NCBI GenBank assembly: GCA_947374125.1
Contig: CANCAR010000096.1
Coordinates: forward strand, 1 to 10,159
DNA length: 10,159 bases
Source: Hyphomicrobiales bacterium
GTDB lineage: Bacteria; Pseudomonadota; Alphaproteobacteria; Rhizobiales; Beijerinckiaceae
Direction of reading: 5' to 3'
Numbering within the stretch: the stretch's first letter is position 1; every line of letters begins with the position of its first letter. Position numbers and translations under genes: made by a program. Below, one piece after another: positions 7,753 to 10,159 of the stretch. The notes under the pieces were generated by a model. It saw nothing but the letters and a program-made list of their open reading frames with translations. It was not told where the DNA came from and did not search any database.

Positions 7753-8786
7753 CAATGCCCCGGTGCCCAGCCCGTGTATTGCAGCACACCGGCGACAACA
7801 ACGACCATGAACAACGAGATGGGCAAAAACACTTTCCAACCAAGACGCATCAGTTGGTCATAGCGGTAGCGCGGCACAAAGGCCTTCACCATCGCAAACA
7901 TAAAGAATACCGCGCAAACCTTAAGCATGAACCAAACGGCACCCGGAACCCAAGTGAACGGCACAACGTCGAAAGGTGGCAACCATCCGCCCAAGAACAG
8001 GATCGTGGTCAGCGCGCACATCGTGACAATCGCTACATATTCGCCCAGCATGAACATCATGTAGGGCGTGGAGCCATATTCCACCATAAAACCCGCAACG
8101 AGCTCCGATTCCGCTTCCGGCAAATCAAACGGTGGACGGTTCGTTTCAGCCAAGGCCGAGATAAAGAAGATGACAAACATTGGAAACAACGGCAACCAGA
8201 ACCAGCCAAACAGGCCATAGCTGCTGTGTTGCGCGTTCACAATGTCGGTCAAATTCAAAGATCCCACGCACAGCAGGACGGTGATGATCACAAAGCCAAT
8301 TGAAACTTCATACGAAACCATCTGCGCGGCCGAACGCAACGCGCCAAGGAATGGATATTTCGAGTTCGAAGCCCACCCGCCCATGATGACACCATAAACG
8401 CCAAGCGAGGAAATCGCGAAAATATAGAGAATACCCACATTGATATTGGCAATCGCCCAGCCATCCATCACGGGCACAACGGCCCATGCGGAGAGAGCGA
8501 GCGTGGTTGTCACAAGCGGAGCCAACAAAAACACACCCTTATTCGCGCCCGCAGGAATGGTTGGTTCCTTCAGCATGAATTTGAGCAAATCCGCAAAGCT
8601 TTGGAACAAACCAAACGGACCCACCACATTCGGGCCGCGACGCAGCTGCACTGCCGCCCAAATCTTGCGATCTGCGAGAAGAATAAAGGCCACAAAAATC
8701 AACAGAGCAACGACGAGCACGACGCTTTTCAGAAGCGTCAATCCCAAGGCCAATGCCCAACCGTAAGAAGCGATGTCGGTTCCCAA
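7752..8786 (-). CDS. nuoH: NADH-quinone oxidoreductase subunit H
   Basis: Membrane subunit (ND1 homologue) that forms most of the quinone chamber and links it to the proton channels; 344 residues with about eight membrane segments. Both family signatures are present: [29 protein letters not shown] (38-66), and [27 protein letters not shown] (211-237) with the acidic cluster E214, D221, E224, E226, E228. E160 in MVSYEVSIG is also conserved. The start is a TTG. AGGAG lies 6 nt upstream, overlapping the nuoG stop, and the protein begins just before the first membrane segment. An in-frame TAG, the nuoG stop itself, lies four codons upstream, so no start further up is possible. The next in-frame ATG (residue 71) would remove the first signature. 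nuoG and nuoH are only 9 nt apart. Confidence 0.96.
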   Translation of the reverse strand: MGTDIASYGWALALGLTLLKSVVLVVALLIFVAFILLADRKIWAAVQLRRGPNVVGPFGLFQSFADLLKFMLKEPTIPAGANKGVFLLAPLVTTTLALSAWAVVPVMDGWAIANINVGILYIFAISSLGVYGVIMGGWASNSKYPFLGALRSAAQMVSYEVSIGFVIITVLLCVGSLNLTDIVNAQHSSYGLFGWFWLPLFPMFVIFFISALAETNRPPFDLPEAESELVAGFMVEYGSTPYMMFMLGEYVAIVTMCALTTILFLGGWLPPFDVVPFTWVPGAVWFMLKVCAVFFMFAMVKAFVPRYRYDQLMRLGWKVFLPISLFMVVVVAGVLQYTGWAPGH

Positions 8787-8792
8787 CGTCTT

Positions 8793-8797
8793 CTCCT
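8793..8797 (-). promoter_or_regulatory. Ribosome-binding site of nuoH at the nuoG stop
   Basis: AGGAG on the minus strand overlaps the nuoG TAG stop and lies 6 nt before the TTG at 8786. This close match and spacing are the main support for the unusual TTG start. Confidence 0.7.
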
Positions 8798-10159
8798 ATT
8801 CCGCTGCAAGCGCGTGACGCGATGACGCCAGTGCCGAGCAATCGGCCATGATTTTTGAGGCGCGCGCCAGGGCATTCGTGAGATGGAAATCCCGAATAGG
8901 CGATTGGAACGCGTCTTTGGTGAGCGTGCCGCCGAGTTTTGCAAGCGCTTCGATTGATGAAGCTTCACCTGACGCCACACTACCCACGACAACAAAATGC
9001 GGATGCGCCTCATACAGGGCCTTACGAAGCGCGGTGAGTGAATCGAATGGCAAGGCCTTACCCAATACGGCTGAGAGCGCACGCAGGATCGACCAATCCT
9101 CGCGGGCTTCACCCGGTGCGAAGATGGCGCGATTAGCCAATTGCACTCGGCCTTCCGTATTCACATAGAGCCCGGACTTTTCGCTAAACGCCGCACCCGG
9201 CAAAATAACATCCGCGCGATGCGCGCCCTTATCGCCGTGGGTTCCTTGATAAATCACAAAAGCGCCTTCCGGCACTTCGATCTCATCGACACCGAGCAAG
9301 AACAACACGTCGAGCGCGCCTGCCTTGGTCATCTGAGCGGTATCCAAACCACCCTCACCCGGCACAAAGCCGATATCGAGTGCACCGACAAGGGACGCTT
9401 CGGTATGAAGGACGTTGAAGCCGTTCCAGCCGTCTTTAACAACGCCAGCATCGGTGGCTATTTTTGCCAAAGTGGCCAAAACGGCGGCACCGTCAGCGCG
9501 GTTGAGCGCGCCCTGACCAATGATCAGCAACGGCTTTTCTTTGCCCGCGAAAATCTTCGCGGCAGCGTCCATAATACTTTCGGGGCCTGCACCTAAATAG
9601 GTATAGGGATAGGTCAAATCACCCTGCTCGCCTACGACACCAATCGTAACGCCGCCCTTAAGATACCGCTTGCGAATACGCGCATTCAGCACAGCCGCTT
9701 CACGACGCGGGTTAGAGCCAACAATCAAAATCGCATCCGCGTCTTCAATACCGGCAATGCCGGAATTGAACAGATAGCTGCTCCGGCCATGCTTCGGATG
9801 AAGCGGCGAACCCGGATAGCGCGCATCCAAATTCTTGGACCCGAGCGATCCGATGAGTGCCTTCAGCGCAAACATATCTTCGACACTTGCCAATTGACCC
9901 GCCAACGCGCCAATCCGCTTAGGTGCAACGCCCTTCACTTTTTGGGCAATCGCTGTGAAAGCCTCCTGCCAGCTAACGGGTGCAAGTTTGCCGTTTACCC
10001 GCAGATAAGGCCGGTCCAAACGCTGCGTTTTAAGCCCGTCGAAAATAAAGCGCGCTTTGTCCGAGATCCATTCCTCGTTAACAGCCTCGTTCAAACGCGG
10101 CATGACGCGCATCACTTCATTACCGCGGCTATCAATGCGGGTTGCCGAACCAACGGCAT
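8796..10159 (-). CDS. nuoG: NADH-quinone oxidoreductase subunit G, C-terminal part (cut at right edge)
   Basis: The last 453 residues of the 75-kDa iron-sulfur subunit of complex I; the family is about 690 residues in this group. The N-terminal ferredoxin region with its Fe-S cluster cysteines lies beyond the right edge. What remains is the end of the Fe4S4 segment of the molybdopterin-oxidoreductase-like domain (AVGSATRIDSRGNEVMRVMPRLNEAVNEEWISDKARF) and the domain body, which in complex I is structural and carries no molybdenum cofactor. Diagnostic stretches are ILIVGSNPRREAAVLNARIRK, YQGTHGDKGAHRADVILPGAAFSEKSGLYVNTEGRVQLANRA, and the C-terminal DFHLTNALARASKIMADCSALAS. The frame is open to the edge at 10157. 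The gene ends in a TAG that overlaps the nuoH ribosome-binding site. The distal part has no visible damage. Confidence 0.96.
   Translation of the reverse strand, partial: AVGSATRIDSRGNEVMRVMPRLNEAVNEEWISDKARFIFDGLKTQRLDRPYLRVNGKLAPVSWQEAFTAIAQKVKGVAPKRIGALAGQLASVEDMFALKALIGSLGSKNLDARYPGSPLHPKHGRSSYLFNSGIAGIEDADAILIVGSNPRREAAVLNARIRKRYLKGGVTIGVVGEQGDLTYPYTYLGAGPESIMDAAAKIFAGKEKPLLIIGQGALNRADGAAVLATLAKIATDAGVVKDGWNGFNVLHTEASLVGALDIGFVPGEGGLDTAQMTKAGALDVLFLLGVDEIEVPEGAFVIYQGTHGDKGAHRADVILPGAAFSEKSGLYVNTEGRVQLANRAIFAPGEAREDWSILRALSAVLGKALPFDSLTALRKALYEAHPHFVVVGSVASGEASSIEALAKLGGTLTKDAFQSPIRDFHLTNALARASKIMADCSALASSRHALAAE

Noticed and set aside
7739..7843. 35-codon N-terminal extension of nuoI
   Set aside because: It overlaps the end of nuoH and contains Cys and Arg residues unlike NuoI. 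The ATG at 7738 has a good ribosome-binding site and gives the expected 162 residues.
7737..8303. Plus-strand open frame of 188 codons opposite nuoH
   Set aside because: The product is a low-complexity hydrophilic string rich in His, Arg and Gln with no domain, fully covered by the confident nuoH gene on the other strand.
1..10159. Hidden mobile element, defence system, CRISPR array or structured RNA gene
   Set aside because: Conserved housekeeping genes fill almost the whole window, the gaps are 72 nt or less, and I saw no tandem or dispersed repeats, terminal inverted repeats or tRNA-like cloverleaf in them.

Overview
The window is a block of core energy metabolism. Every gene I can support lies on the minus strand, so transcription runs from high to low coordinates. 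It holds the distal half of a bacterial NADH:quinone oxidoreductase (respiratory complex I) operon in the order nuoG(partial)-H-I-J-K-L-M-N, followed by a biotin-protein ligase (birA) and the 5' part of a ribonuclease J gene (rnj) that runs off the left edge.

The gene order (nuo cluster ending in nuoN, then birA and an RNase J-type gene) and the protein sequences point to an alphaproteobacterium. Examples are the short 162-residue NuoI, a NuoG with the 75-kDa-type C-terminus, a NuoL with a His-rich loop, and a BirA without a DNA-binding domain. The order or genus cannot be settled from this window. Base composition looks even throughout, and I see no mobile element, tRNA, rRNA, CRISPR array or phage gene.

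Layout, read in the direction of transcription: nuoG C-terminal part (10159-8796), nuoH (8786-7752, TTG start), nuoI (7738-7250), a 61-nt gap with a perfect 6-bp hairpin, nuoJ (7188-6571), nuoK (6565-6260), nuoL (6232-4241), nuoM (4241-2736, overlapping nuoL by 1 nt), nuoN (2721-1279), birA (1277 or 1313 to 528), a 72-nt gap with a candidate promoter, and rnj (455 to past position 1). No gene-free stretch exceeds 72 nt.

The nuo products form one membrane machine. NuoG and NuoI carry electrons in the peripheral arm to quinone. NuoH forms most of the quinone chamber. NuoJ and NuoK link it to the three antiporter-like proton channels NuoN, NuoM and NuoL. The conserved charged residues expected for proton transfer are present in every membrane subunit, so the complex looks functional. 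BirA attaches biotin to carboxylase subunits, and RNase J is an RNA-processing nuclease. Both are common alphaproteobacterial neighbours of nuoN but have no known mechanistic link to complex I.

I found no undescribed system. The points worth a second look are local: a TTG start for nuoH in frame with the nuoG stop, the nuoI/nuoJ hairpin, the NuoL His-rich loop, the direct birA-rnj junction with no coaX between them, and start-site choices in nuoK, nuoM, nuoI and birA.
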